DNA from: Klebsormidium nitens | Taxonomy: Eukaryota > Streptophyta > Klebsormidiophyceae > Klebsormidiales > Klebsormidiaceae | NCBI GenBank assembly: GCA_000708835.1 | Contig: DF237013.1 | Span: 129,071-193,070 of the forward strand | Direction: 5' to 3' | Length of the DNA: 64,000 bases | Part shown: positions 47,142 through 59,653 of the stretch, one piece after another | Position numbering within the stretch: the first letter of the stretch is position 1 | How the letters are laid out: every line of letters starts with the position of its first letter | Translations under genes and position numbers: made by a program | The notes under the pieces: model-generated | Database searches by the model: none | Seen by the model: the letters and a program-made list of their open reading frames with translations, nothing else | Told to the model about the DNA's origin: nothing

Positions 47142-50100
47142 ATGGCGCATTGTGCCCCATCAGCCCCTCTAACATCGGCCATCGAGGGCTTGGTCACCCC
47201 AGGGCACCAAAATGCAACTAGGCACATAAGGGCATCAATTGCACCAGGGATAACGACAGCTTCTCTGATGCACAGGGAACAGTGCTCTGGAGCTCTAGGA
47301 AGGTCCAGCCACTTTCTGGGAAACGCATGCTTGTTTGGGGCCCTGCATGAATCCAACAAACGAGGGCATCGCACCAGGTTTGTGTGTCTGTTTGGCCGCG
47401 GCAGACACGCTCCACCCAGTCCTCCTCAGCAGGACTTCAACTTCGCTGTGGTCGAGAGTAGAAATGGAAGAGAGAATGTGCCCCTCGTCAGCCAGCCGGT
47501 GCCATCACCATTTGCGTCCCGTGCTCAGCAACCCCCCGCGGCGGCATTTTTGGCAGCCATAGTCTTCGCCGGTATGGCCGTCCTAGCTGTGAAAGTGGTC
47601 AATCACCTGAGAGGGGGGCCAGCTCCTGCCATCGAAGAGAAGCAGCCAGCTTTCGTAGGCTACAAAGAGGACGCCGAGGCGCTGACCATCGCAAGGGCGC
47701 GGTTAGCGCAGGCTTTTGGGGACGACCCAAACGAGTATAATGGGGAGATCGTGGGGATGCAGATTGCTTCGATGATGGGCTCAGCAGTGGACTATCTGTA
47801 TGCGCTCGCAAATGAGGTGGCGGAAGTGAAAGCAATGCTGGACGACAAAGAAGAGAGGCTGGCATTAGCGTACGAGAGAAGCAAGCAGGATGCGGACGAG
47901 AGGAAGGAGCTCATCCGCAGAATCTCAATGGCCGAGGCCGAGCTGGTGGAGGAACAGGTATGTAGCATGCCCGCTGTTGCTTACGAGAGAAGCAAAATGG
48001 CAGTAATGGGACCAATAATTAAGTCCCTAAGTCTCAAGTATTGCGATATACAATTTAATGGAGATCTTTCAGAAAGTATAGGCACACAGATAACAACAAC
48101 AACAAAAGCGACTTTCCAGCGCATCTGCGCGACATGCCCTTAGCTAATCTGCTGTGACAGGATATAACATCTCACAGGAGGGAGCCGCCCCCTTGATTCA
48201 CTCAAAAGTCATACCACCCTGCGGTTCCGAATGGGCTTTTGGGCGCCTTGTCCGCAACTTCAAAGATTGTTCCACTTGCTTTGCGCACATACCACCCTTC
48301 CAAGCTTTTGGAAGCAGTAAATGTGTGCATGAAGTTAAGCCGTCGCACCCCCTGCATTGCAGCTCAAGCAAGCTGCCGACAAGGCTGCCTTTGAGGTGCG
48401 CGACAGGACGCTCGATGGCGAGAAAGCTGCAGAAGTTGAGAGGCTGATAGCAAAGTAAGTGGAGAGAACCGCAGCTGCCACACCCTTCTGACTTTGGCGG
48501 AAACTGGAGGTCGTAAGTATCGTGCACTACATAGTGTAGTTGAAGCATTCTAACATCATGGTTGACGACAACCACCTTTTCAGAGGTGTGCTTTCTTACG
48601 TCGCCGATGGTAGAATCCAACTATTGTGCCCAGATTGGCAGTCGCAAGTGCCTTTACTTGTTGGGTCTGCAACTTATGCAAGCAATAACGGATCTTGCCA
48701 ACAAAAACTTCCTTTGGGAAGGCAGTATACATCTTGGCGGCCCAAGACCTTAGTTGAGCACCAATCAGGGATCTAAGCACATGAACAGGTATAATAAATC
48801 AGTTGTCTTGAAGTGAAGCCTGTCGGAAGTCGCAAAAACATTTCCTTCTTTCATCAGCGTTTTCAAAATCAGGCATCGTTCGATATTGCACAGGTAAAAT
48901 AAATCACGCCCCTCAGGAACATCGTTTCTTACACCCTTCAGAAAAGAAAACCAACCAAGGACAATAAATTGGTCCCCTTTTGGAATGAATCTTTCCGTGA
49001 AGACGACCATACAAACTGTCAGTGGACACCACACCAAAACGTCTTCTGGAATTCTGGGCAAGCAAACACGTTGTTCCCCCATTTAAGTACGGTCAGTTTG
49101 TCGCACTTTGTGCAGGCACCAAGCAGAGCTAGACGGGCTGCGTCTACAGTTCGACACCATGGAGAGGAACGCGGCAGAGGCGGCCGCTAAAACCATGAAG
49201 CTGAACGAAGAGGTACAGGCGCTCAAACGGGGCCTCAAGGAGAAAGAGGGGCAACTGGCGGCCGCAGCAAAGAAAGCCGATGAGGTGAGGCGGCTTTGGC
49301 AACTCGCATGCTCAGGACCCGAATTTAGAAAGCATTTTATGTCGACATACCTACAGGTGCAAAACACCCAAGTTAGTTACTCCTCGACCTCACCGCACCT
49401 TGCTAGATTCTTCTTTCAGCAGAAAAAAAGTGAGTGCTAAGGCAACTTTTGCTCAACAAAGCACGTTTCCTTACGCACAGCTGATCTTGTCGATACCGAT
49501 GCACATCTACGAAGCATACTAAGTGAGTATCGAACTTGCTATCATACTCTGAGCCAAGTTTCTTCAACCGCAGGACAAAGCACTGAATGCGTCCCTCTCT
49601 GCCCGCCTCGAGTCCGCCAATTCCGAACTCCAGTCCGCCCTTTCACGCGAGACGGAACTCCTGGCGTCCCTGCAAGATACCACATCTGGGGTACAAGGGG
49701 CGGAGGAGCAACTAGATCAGATGCAGCATCGGCACGAGGCGGAAATACGCGCTGTGCGTGGGATCGCGCAAGCGCAGGCCAAGGGGCTGGAGGAGCGGCT
49801 GAAGGGCGCGCAAGACCGGGTTGAGGAAGTGCAGGCGTTGAAAGAGGCGGAGATTGCGGCGAGGTAAGAGGGTGTTTTCTTGAAAAGTGTCAGATTGCAG
49901 TATATTTGGTTTGTTTCTCAAGGATTTGCAGATTCGAACTTCAAGAGGAGCGGGAGTGCTGGAGTGCTGGAGGCTGAAACTCTCGGGTGGGTGAGAAATC
50001 AGTGTTACGTAAGAACAACGTTCAATAGAGTCTCTTTTGGTGTTTAGCTTAAGCTCTTGCTTTGCCTCCTCGTTCATTAGATGCCGTCCAGCTCCGACGC

Positions 50101-53100
50101 CTTTCGGAACGCCTGCATTGGTCTCCAACCTACAAGAACGAGCTCGTTTTGCTCAGTTCCATTTGACGATCATTACTTGTTCGTTTTCTGGCACCCGGAA
50201 GAAGTTTCTGGAAGCTTGTGTCTGTCAGGACGATGGTCTTCGTCTGCCTTCAAGAGCAGGCAATGCGAAGGGCATGTTGCTTTGTGGTCGCGCCTGTAAA
50301 TTTATCGACCTCAAAGTTTCGCTCTCCTACTTCTCCTATTTTCTCAGCGGTCTAACTTCGCAAGTGGCTGCTTGCGAAGATTCTCGTTCCGTCTCAACAC
50401 GTTGGCTTGCGCGTTGCTTATTGCTCAGAAGTCTTGCTCAGCCAGTACTTCACCCCTCGTGAGAACTTTGGGCTTTCTGAAGACAAGATCCGGACAAAGT
50501 CGTCTTTGACAGAAAGAGGCACCCCCTTGCTTGCCTGCCAACCGCAGAAGGAGATGCGTACCTATGCAGAGCGAATTTCACTATCAAGATTATGTTGAAA
50601 GCGGCAAGGATGGCTCTTGCTTGTGGACTTCTCCAAGCCTCGATCAAAGGAGGTTCCTCTAATGCCAACCTCAACTACCAACCTCGCTCTCAATCTTGTC
50701 ACCCCATACTTTCCTCTCGCCCAAAATAGATGCTGACATATTCAGCTTAGCAGCTAGCTTTTTCTCTCGCCTTGCATCAAGCCCGTGTCTGTTATCACGG
50801 ACCTCGTCTCTGCTCCTACAGTCCAATGAGTGGCTATCGTGTGACTTGTCGGGATGACTGAACCGCTCGTTCTTTGCCCCTGGATATCATTTACGGTGCC
50901 TCTAAAGTAGGACAAAACACTGCCCAGAGGGGTTCCATTGTCAACTGCTAACCTACTACAAGCTCCCAAGTCGAAGCCGTCCGTTGGCATCCCTTGCGCA
51001 TCTGTACGGATGCTCCCGTCCGCTCTTCATCTTCTGATTGTATGATAGGCGTTGCTTCTCCAGTTTTAACGAACCGCTGTGACTGCGCACATGGCAACAA
51101 CGGCTTGGTAGCCTTGACTGACGCCAAACGATACCACCTGTTTATCTGGCAATCATATGCTTTTCCTTCTTGGTTCTCGTTCCCCGTGCCGCGTGATGCA
51201 GGTGCCGTCTGTGTCGCTGTGTCATTTTTGAATGATATTCTACCCTGTGCGAGTATTGGTCAACAGAGTCTCTGATATTCGGTTTGCACTTGGACGGCTA
51301 CGATTCTTGGTACTCTGGGCCCACGCTCAGTGCCTCGTTGAATTAGATGATGCCGCCCCGGAAGTACAGCCAACTTTGTCTCTCGATTTCCTCCTGCTGC
51401 AATCACCATCAAGCAGCCCGTGAAGCCATAGAGAGTATCTCATTATATTGTAGCCCCATATCAAGCGGGAAAAAAGGCCCAAAGACTTACAAGATTTCGA
51501 TTCGAATGTTGCCGCTGGTGTTTGGTGACTAGCTCAGCTTCGAGCCAGACTGGCAACCATGTTCCCGGTACTCAAAAGACGAAAGATTTCAGAAAGAAAC
51601 GGTTCAAGGTTTTGTTCCTGGCTTTCCAGAATTATTTCCCGTGCGCGTCGGCCCGCAGGCTTTGCTCTATCCCAGATTTGTCGCCCAGTATATCCGAAAC
51701 CACCTCTTCTTTATGTCGAAAACCCACCGTTTCTTTGTATCGCGCAGGGAAGCAGCGGAGGCGTCCGCAGCGGAACTTCAGAGCCAGGTCGACCAATTGG
51801 AGCAAGACCTCGTCTTCCTCGAGACCAGATACAAAGACGCGCTCGCAAAGGCCAGTGCGACGGCTACCGTCGCTGAAGAACCCAAGCAGACCGACGCCAT
51901 AGAAAAGCTGAAAGAAGCACTCGAGTCCAAGACCCAGCAAGCGGCGGTCGCAAAGGAGTTGGTTCTCCAATTCATGGAAAACGAGCGCGAGAAGGACTTC
52001 GAGCTGAAGCAACTGCGACGCGAGTCCTCGATGATCAAGGAGCGGCTGAGCGAACTAGAGGGGGAGCTCGAAGCGAGCGTCGCCGCGCGCATCGAGGGTG
52101 CGCTGGACGGAAAGGCCGCCAAGCGCGCGGACGGGGACGCGGGCGGGGAGGGCGCGCGCGCACGCTTCGAGGAGCAGCTCGCCGGATTCCGGGCGGAGTC
52201 CGAGCGGGAGGTGGTGGCGCTGCGGGCGGAACTGAAGAGCGCGCGCGAGCAGCTCTCGCGCGCGCGGAAGCAGCACGCGGTGGAGATGGAGGCGAGCCTG
52301 GGGAAACTAGAGCGGGAGTTCCGGGCGACGATCAACGAGCGGGAGAGCGAGCGGGACGGGTGTTTGCTGAAGCTGGGCACTTTGGAGGAAGGACTGACGC
52401 TGGAGATTGCCGCGAGAGAGGCGGCAACGCGCGAGTTGGGAAGCGCCCAAGAAAAGGTACGGCTTTGATTTTGACGTTTTGTTTTCAAAAGCACAGAGTC
52501 AGGTGCGAGTTTCGCGATGGTGTCTTCTCGGAATCGCCTCGTTTTGACGTCCAGAACAGACGGGCATCGACTTTGGACCCAGATACAACAATTTCAGACA
52601 CTGTGGATTGTCGTGAAACCCTTGGAACTTAATTGATTCAGGCTGACGGATGTTTGCTGTTCCTAGGTATTAGCTTCTATGACAGGTTGGTATTCGGGTG
52701 TGTCGATTGTGAATGCACTTGTTTCGAACGACGGAAACACTTGTGTGTAGGTTGATTCCTCAAGAACCTGTCGCGCATCCATACTCCGTTCTCGTTCTTT
52801 GGAACACGTGTCTCGCCTTTTTCTCCCACTTTTCTTTCTCTTGCTTTTCTGTGGAAGATAAGCAGTTGGAAGTCCGCTCACATACCTCAATTGCAAATTG
52901 TCGACCTTTAAAGGTTCCACTCCAACCGCTTTCTATTGCAGCTCCACGATTGGGAGCGGCGCATAAACCTTCTCTGCATCTCACTAACCTTGTAGAGTTC
53001 CTAACTCAAGTGTTCAATTCCCAACCCTTTTCCTTTTGCAGCTCCTGGAGTGGGAGCGGTGAGCAAAGGAGATGGATGGCGCGCTGAGGCCCCTTTTCAC

Positions 53101-56100
53101 TACTCTTTTAATGACCTTTCGATGACCTTTTAAAAGTTCAACTCCTGATTGTCTTCCTTTGCATCTGTTTAAGTAAATGCGGCTCACGAGCTGTATGCAA
53201 TTGTCACTGACGTTTTCAACGTCCGAAACATACACGTTTTCTCTTTCAGCTGTTGGAGTGGGAGCGGCGAGCAAACGAGATGGAGGTTGCCCACGCGGCC
53301 GCGCTCGAAACCGAACGGGAAGCATCCCGGCAGAAGTTGGAAGCGCTGTTCTTGGACTGCGAGAAAGCGCGCGACGAGGCGCGCGAGAAGGAGGGCCAGC
53401 GAGTGACGCTCGCGCAGCAAACGGAGCAGCTGCAGGTCGCCCTGGCGGAGGCGGAGAGCAAGCGGGATTTGCAGGCGGCGAAAGCGAACGATGTGCAGGC
53501 GGGTGAGAGTTTTGAGATACGGGTATCCGCCACTTTCAGCTTTTGAGGTTTTGGCGCTGTACTGCGTCGCAATTGTAGGAAGCTAAGAGCAAGCAGTAAT
53601 TGCAGGCGGCGAAAGTGAACGATGTGCAGGCGGGTGAGAGTTTTGAGATGCGGGTATCGGCCACTTTCAGCTTTTGGGGTTTTGGCGCTGTACTGCGTTG
53701 CAATTGTAAGGGTTTGGAAGCCAAGAGCAAGCGAAACCTGCAGGCAGCAAAGGTGCATGAGTTGAAGACGGGTAAGAAATCCGCGATACGGTTTGTTTCT
53801 ACTATGAGCCTTTCCTAATCTTTGGTTCTGGATGAGTTGCGGAAGAAAGTTATTGGAAAGCCAAGAGCAAGAAATTGCAGGCCGCGAAAGTGAGCGATGT
53901 GCAGACGGGTAAGGGTGCGGCGATCGGATTTTTAGGGGATGGTTTAGATTCTTCCTCTATTGCCCTAATGTAGGGCGGTTTAAACCTGACGTTCTAAAGC
54001 ATTCTCGGACAAACTTGGTTCTGGGTTGTTCAATGGCCCACAAGTATCGATTGTACGACCCATGTTATGTCACGTGCGACCTTTTGACAGGACGCGCAAA
54101 GTGGTATACAAATTGTATACGTGACAATATTCGCGAACGCACTATTCGCGACGTTTTTTTCGAAAGGTCCCTCTGTACAACGACTTTCTTTCAGTTTTCA
54201 GTAGAGAGCTCTAGCTCCTTACCTAACACTAAGTCCCCCATCTTTGACAGCCATACCCATTTAAAAATCCTGAAATCTCAAAAGCTAAGACTCTCAAGCC
54301 GACCCCACCCGTCCTAGTTCGGCAACCTTATCATTCTTCACGCTAGTACCATATTGAGTCCAACAAATCTGACTGTCCGCTTCCTTATAGCCTTCGCCTT
54401 CAACGAAGACATCGTCGAGGAGGCACGTGCCAAGCAGAGCCGCTACGAGGCCGAGCTGGAAGCCCTGGCCAACCAGCATGCGACACGTGTCCAAGAGCTG
54501 GAAGGTGACGCCGCGGCGGCGTGGGCCGAGCAGGAGCGGCTAGCCACTGAGCACGCGACACGTGTCAAGTCCCTGGAAGACGCCTGGGCCGCCGACAAAG
54601 CCGAGTTGGACGCGCTGGCCAATCAGCATGCGACACGTGTCAAGTCCCTGGAGGACGCCAGGGCCGCTGATGCTGCGGCGGCGCAAGCAGAACAGGAGCG
54701 GTTGCAGGGAGAGGTGTTGACACTGGAGAACCAGATTCGGGAACTCAAGGAGGCGGTTGAGGGCGCTGAGAAAGAAAACGAGGAGACTCGTGCTAAGGTG
54801 AGGACTCGTGAGTTCGCGTTCAAATTGTTCAGGGTTTAGGTCTTACATTTGAGCACTTTCAGGGGCTTGAAATAAGGGAGGACTCTGGGGAAGCAGCATT
54901 CGCTTCTTGGAGTGGGGGGGTGGTCGACAACGTGAGAAAGGGGAACAGAAAATGGGGCATCTCGTACAAAGTGAAACGGTCAGATGTAATGTCCTTGACG
55001 GGTTTGCAAGTGAATAGCCCACTTCGGTCTTTGTTCATCGGAGGCGAGAGCATCATCTCTTGCGCATGACGTGGGTGCTTGCAGAAGAAGTTCTTTTCAG
55101 GTTTTCGAGTGTAAGGTCAGTGCAAATCTAATTGTATTTGCCTGTCATCACTTCTTTATCGGTGCATACAAAGCAGAGGTTTACTTTAATGCAAGTATGG
55201 TCTATATTGATATGAGATCCAAGTCGGAAACCGCAGGTCTGTTTTTCAGCCGTTTCAAATTCTCTCGTCGCTCAGACGACGAAGTCTGCTGCCCATAAAC
55301 GGTACACGAATTGGCTCGGTACTATTTGGAAACTTCTCTTTTATCTTTCAAGTGCCTGGTCCATGTGACACAAAGTGAACCCCAGCGAGGCAGAATCTGG
55401 GGCAGAGTGGTCCCAGACTTTGCAACCCGACGCAACAAAACACAACTGAGCGGTGCAGGAGTTTTTAGTACTCACTTGTCTCACCTGCCTCCAATCTTTG
55501 TGTGACAGGTGGCGCAGCTCGAGTCCGCCAACGCCGACGCCGCGCAGCGCCTTGCGCGGATGGACGATCTTGATCGGCAGCTCTCCGCCAAGGAAGCGGA
55601 CGCCGAAGTGCAGCGCGACCTGTGGGCGCGCATCGCCGAGCTCGGTGACGTCATCTGGGACAAGGACAACGTCATCAGCGCGAAGGATGACGTCATTGCG
55701 GGGCTCGAGGCCGAGCGGGCAAAGACCGCCGCGGAAGCGCTGGAGAGGCTCGAGGAGACGGACGCACTGAAGGAGAAGATTCGGGCGCTTTTGGAGGAGC
55801 AAGATATGGCGTTGGAGGAGGCTCGGGCGGAGGGGGCGGCGGGCGACGAGGAGCTGACACGTGTCAGGCAGCGGTTGCGCGAGGTGGAGCGGGCGCTCCA
55901 GGGCAGCCAGGACGAGCTTCGGGGAGCCCAACTGGAGGGTGAGGAGGCCGTTAACGAAGTTGATTACGCATAACCATGTTCGCTCGAAGAAGTCGGTTCA
56001 GGTGACCCGTATGCCTTCAGTTTCAGAGTGGCTTCCCCTCCTTGAAATTTGCAATAGGCGTACCATTAGTTTGCAAAATTCGTTCGAACGCCGCGGCGGC

Positions 56101-57983
56101 TTGTGTGCGCTCACGACCGCCTCGTACCAACGGCCAGGTCAAGGGCAGTAGATCTGCGGGCACTCAAGGTGCAAAGGCAGGCCACTCAAAGACGTGCAAC
56201 GCCTCGCTGATTGATCTATCTGGTCCTGTTCCCCAGTGTTGAGCCTATTGGATGTCCCGTTGACACGCTTCTCTTGCCCAGATCAGCAGCAGCCACACCT
56301 CTGTAACGACTATCGCCGCTATGACGTCAAGCCGCAAAGACAGTGACCCGTCAATCGTGCTCGATATCCTCTTTGCTTGCACCATCTTTCGGAATCACAG
56401 GCGAGTGGTCCGCTAAGCAGTGGCCACGATTGTCTGGCACAACGACAGAGAGATCACGAGAAAGCGGGTAATACTTGAAGCTTAAGCGCTGAAACGCGTC
56501 TTGTTTTGATCTGCAGAAAGGAGGCTTGAGCTCGAGTTGACATCCGCCAAAATAGCCTCGCACGAGCAGCGGCAAGCCTTTCAGCAGAAGGTGGACGGCT
56601 TGGAGCGCGCTCTTCAGGCGAGCGGATCCGAACTGCAGCGGTCGGCGGAAACGGAACGAGGCTTGAGTGACGGGATCGAGGAGGAAAGGAGGTCGAAGGA
56701 AGGGGCGCTCGGCGAGTTACAGGTGAACCCGCACCTCCGAACCGCTTTTGGCTGTTGCAGAATGGACGGTTAGCAGAGCTCGAGGCTGTCATATACCCTA
56801 GAAGGGCACAAAAAAGTCAACGTACTGACATCCAAGCGCTTCTGGTCTATCCTTTTGTGCGACTTGATGAACTTCTGTAAATCAGTGCCTGCATTCCGTA
56901 TCGCCTATGGAAATACTGAAAAGGAGGCGCCCAAGGCCTTGACAATGAGACTGTAGGCGCTGCCCCACTGCACTTTTGCAAATTGCTTTGTCGAACGAAA
57001 TAGGGCCCTATCTCGCCGCAGAGTTTCGGCGATGCAAGAGATTGTAGCTACGCCTTCCGACTGCCTACCCGTCATGATGGTTGACAACTGTGTGTATATA
57101 TTTTTCAAAAGGAGGAGTTGATGAAAACCATCGCTACAGATATGGTATGCACTGCGCTGCTGATTATGACATATTCACACCCGGTCAGAGGACGCTTAAA
57201 CTGTGCCTCAGTCGATCCGATTTGTTTCTGCTACTGCTGTGACCCGCCAGAAGGTCTTGGCAAAAAAGGAATTTGAGGTTTGGCAACCTCGAAAACTTTC
57301 GATGAGGAGTCAGGCGGAGTCGGGGCCAAGCCTAAACAGCTCACCTGGTCTCCTTGCAGGACCGAGAAGCGGCCATCACATTCCTTCAGCGCTACTTCGA
57401 GGAGCGTTCCAGTCTGGACGTGCAACTGTCTGAGCTGGGCAGTTTGGCGGCAAAGATCGAGGCCGCGAAACGGGATCCTGATGAGAATGGGCCCCAAGGT
57501 GTGAACGAGTCCGAAAGTCTACCCAGCCTCGAGGCGGAGTTTTCGAGGATGCTGCGGAAGTTTGAGAATGCAGTTGCCGAGACTGCCGAAACTTTTGGGT
57601 TTCTAAACGGAAACGGTCTGGAGAATGACCGGGGTTCAAGTGCGAGGTTAGGCAGGGTTAGCGGGGCGAGAAACGGGGTTCCGGCGCCGCGAGCGCTGGG
57701 TTTGGTCGGGGTGGAGGAGGTTGCGGGGTCCGCGCTGTCGGACCTGAACGAGAGATTATTCACAGCGGAGAAAAAGGCGGATGACTTGCAGGTGGAAATC
57801 CGCCAGCGGGTGGTGAGGCAGATGGAGTGGCAGGATGATAAGAACGGGTCCGAGAAAGCGGGCGTCGAAAGCGTGGATAAGAATGGGACGGGGGCTGGAC
57901 CGCAGAAGTCGGAGATCCAGGACCGGGTCTCACAAATGATACAGACCTTGGCCGAGAAGGAGCCGAGCAGCAAGGAGCAGTGA
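47142..57983 (+). CDS. Long coiled-coil protein with N-terminal transit-like leader and one membrane segment (MFP1-like architecture)
   Basis: Ten exons join in frame to about 1331 aa: 47142-47957, 48363-48454, 49116-49284, 49574-49863, 51748-52456, 53250-53502, 54391-54797, 55509-55938, 56517-56722, 57360-57983. Residues 1 to about 110 are Ser/Ala/Arg/His-rich with few acids, like a plastid transit peptide. A single hydrophobic segment follows (AAAFLAAIVFAGMAVLAVKV), and nearly all the rest is Glu/Lys/Ala/Leu coiled coil. Exon 7 has an internal repeat (HATRVxxLE three times; LANQHATRV twice). This leader/TM/coiled-coil layout recalls MFP1, a thylakoid-bound nucleoid protein, but I see no convincing residue-level match, so the function is inferred only from architecture. 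The ATG at 47142 is the first in the frame with a suitable leader. A possible extra small exon at 57112-57146 was not included. Decoy splice copies flank exon 6. Confidence 0.75.
52936..53280 (+). repeat. Three tandem copies of the exon-6 acceptor junction in the coiled-coil gene
   Basis: Acceptor plus exon start occurs at 52941 (TTGCAG|CTCCACGATTGG), 53041 (TTGCAG|CTCCTGGAGTGG) and 53249 (TTTCAG|CTGTTGGAGTGG, used). The shared following text is GGGAGCGG(C/T)G(A/C)GCA. The second copy runs into TGA within six codons. Confidence 0.85.
53475..53908 (+). repeat. Four copies of a 28-nt microexon-like unit
   Basis: The last 28 coding bases of exon 6 (53475-53502, GCGGCGAAAGCGAACGATGT to GCAGGCGG) recur at 53606-53633, 53744-53771 and 53881-53908. 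Each extra copy is exactly 28 nt, preceded by a TGCAG acceptor and followed by GTGAG or GTAAG. Flanking intron text (AGCCAAGAGCAAG, CCACTTTCAGCTTTTG) is repeated too. Inclusion of any single copy shifts the frame. Confidence 0.9.
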
Positions 57984-59653
57984 AGAGTTTGTGTGCATAG
58001 AAATGGACACGTCTTGCTTGAGCCGCCCAGCGTTGTTTAGTATTCGCATAGCAAAGACGCGCAGAGTTGCGTAACATACTGCAAGGATTTAACCATGAGT
58101 TCACCATTTGGCCAAAGCAAGGACCATGTGTAATATCCACTAGGTAGGTCGATTGATTGAGTGGAGGTGACAGGAAATAACTTCAATATTGATTTTAGAT
58201 TGTAGCAGCAAAAGCTTCTACTTACATGCATTGGACGCCCTCTTGATTGGTGTAGATCCAACTTCATCCATATTTATCTATGCGGGCACTGCCATGGACG
58301 TGCCAGAGCTGCTGTAAAGCTCTAAGTTCATTACCGTCTAGTCGGACGATGACCGATCTGGCAAAAGGATGTGCACATAATGATTGCACGTGCGGCACTG
58401 ACTCCTATATGTATATGATACACCGTCGTGTATGCGACACAGGCGGCCGCGGCCCCGGGCCATGGGCCCACGCCAGAATTATACTAATTTATATCTAGAG
58501 GCCGAGCATGATATAATAAAAGTCGATGCATGCATGCGCAGTACCATGTGCATATATGCGAATAAATTATAGCGTATATATATACCGGTACTTCACGACG
58601 GTATACGTTGCATCATATACATAGACATACAAATATGCGGGACGCAGTAGCTACCATGAGGTAGATGCAATGATGTGCAGTGACATGGTATTAAGAAACA
58701 TTGCCGTGCCCGCGCGCGATTTCACATATGACATGCACTGTTGGCACGCACGTACCGGGCATGCACGTACCATGGAGCACGCATGAGAGCGCGCCGAGGT
58801 GCGGGATCACTCATGCACTACCGTAATGCACAATTAAAGGGGACGGTCACTGACGCGCCATGAGCCTTTCAGAAATTGATTATTGACATATGCATGTACA
58901 TGTTCGTGATACCGCAGCCGCGTACGGATCTGCTGCAGGGCGTTTAGATATTATACTCTTATCGCCGGGAAGCGCGATTACATGTATTGGAAAACGGGGC
59001 TGCAATTGATTATATAGGTAGGGATTCTTTTCAAGTTTATTTATCCTGTCCTTTCTATAGTCACTGACGTCAGTTGTGCCAAATATTAGTCAGACCTTGA
59101 TGATTATTGACTTCCTTCTAATGCTTAGCTTAGCCAAGACATTCGTCGCCAATACCCGCCAGTCCTTGCTGTTACCAGCATTCAAGGCCTTCCATGCATC
59201 ATTTTCCGATAATATTATGCTCCCAGGTCGCTTATTCCTGTCGAACCTTGTTGAGAGCCTACTGACCTATGTACACCGATACTAGTCAGTCCTGCACAAG
59301 AAACCCATAAGCAGCAGGCTGGTCTATCAGGGTGACAACCTGCTTTGCAGACGCATTTTCACTTATTCCAACCCCCAATTGCAATGATCAAATTCGCGAT
59401 GCTTATAACGTAATAACACTGCTGGCCCTTTCCAATTGCTCACCCCCTTTCTCCAACTTGCCTCCACCCGTCCCTTCGCCATTGCTATACCCTGCCCATC
59501 CAAATTGCATGTACGTATACGACCTTCAAACACTCCCTTTCGCCGCGTCCGTTCTTGCCGCAGATATGTCTCTTTCTAGCACGTTCCACGCTTAAATGAA
59601 ATACCTCCCCGTAGAATTCCAGAAGCAAGTGTCCAACTCGCGACACCCCCCTT
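57984..59653. other. Tail-to-tail spacer with the strongest CATG/TATA-rich island
   Basis: No gene recognised. About 58340-59000 is dense in GCATGC, ATATAT, GTAC, GCGCGC and GGTATA motifs. The stretch 59080-59600 returns to ordinary composition, with small ORFs of no similarity. Confidence 0.65.

Noticed and set aside
57112-57146. Small in-frame exon (EELMKTIATDM) in the coiled-coil gene
   Set aside because: Acceptor context (TTCAAAAG) is weak and the flanking exons already join in phase; left as a possibility only.
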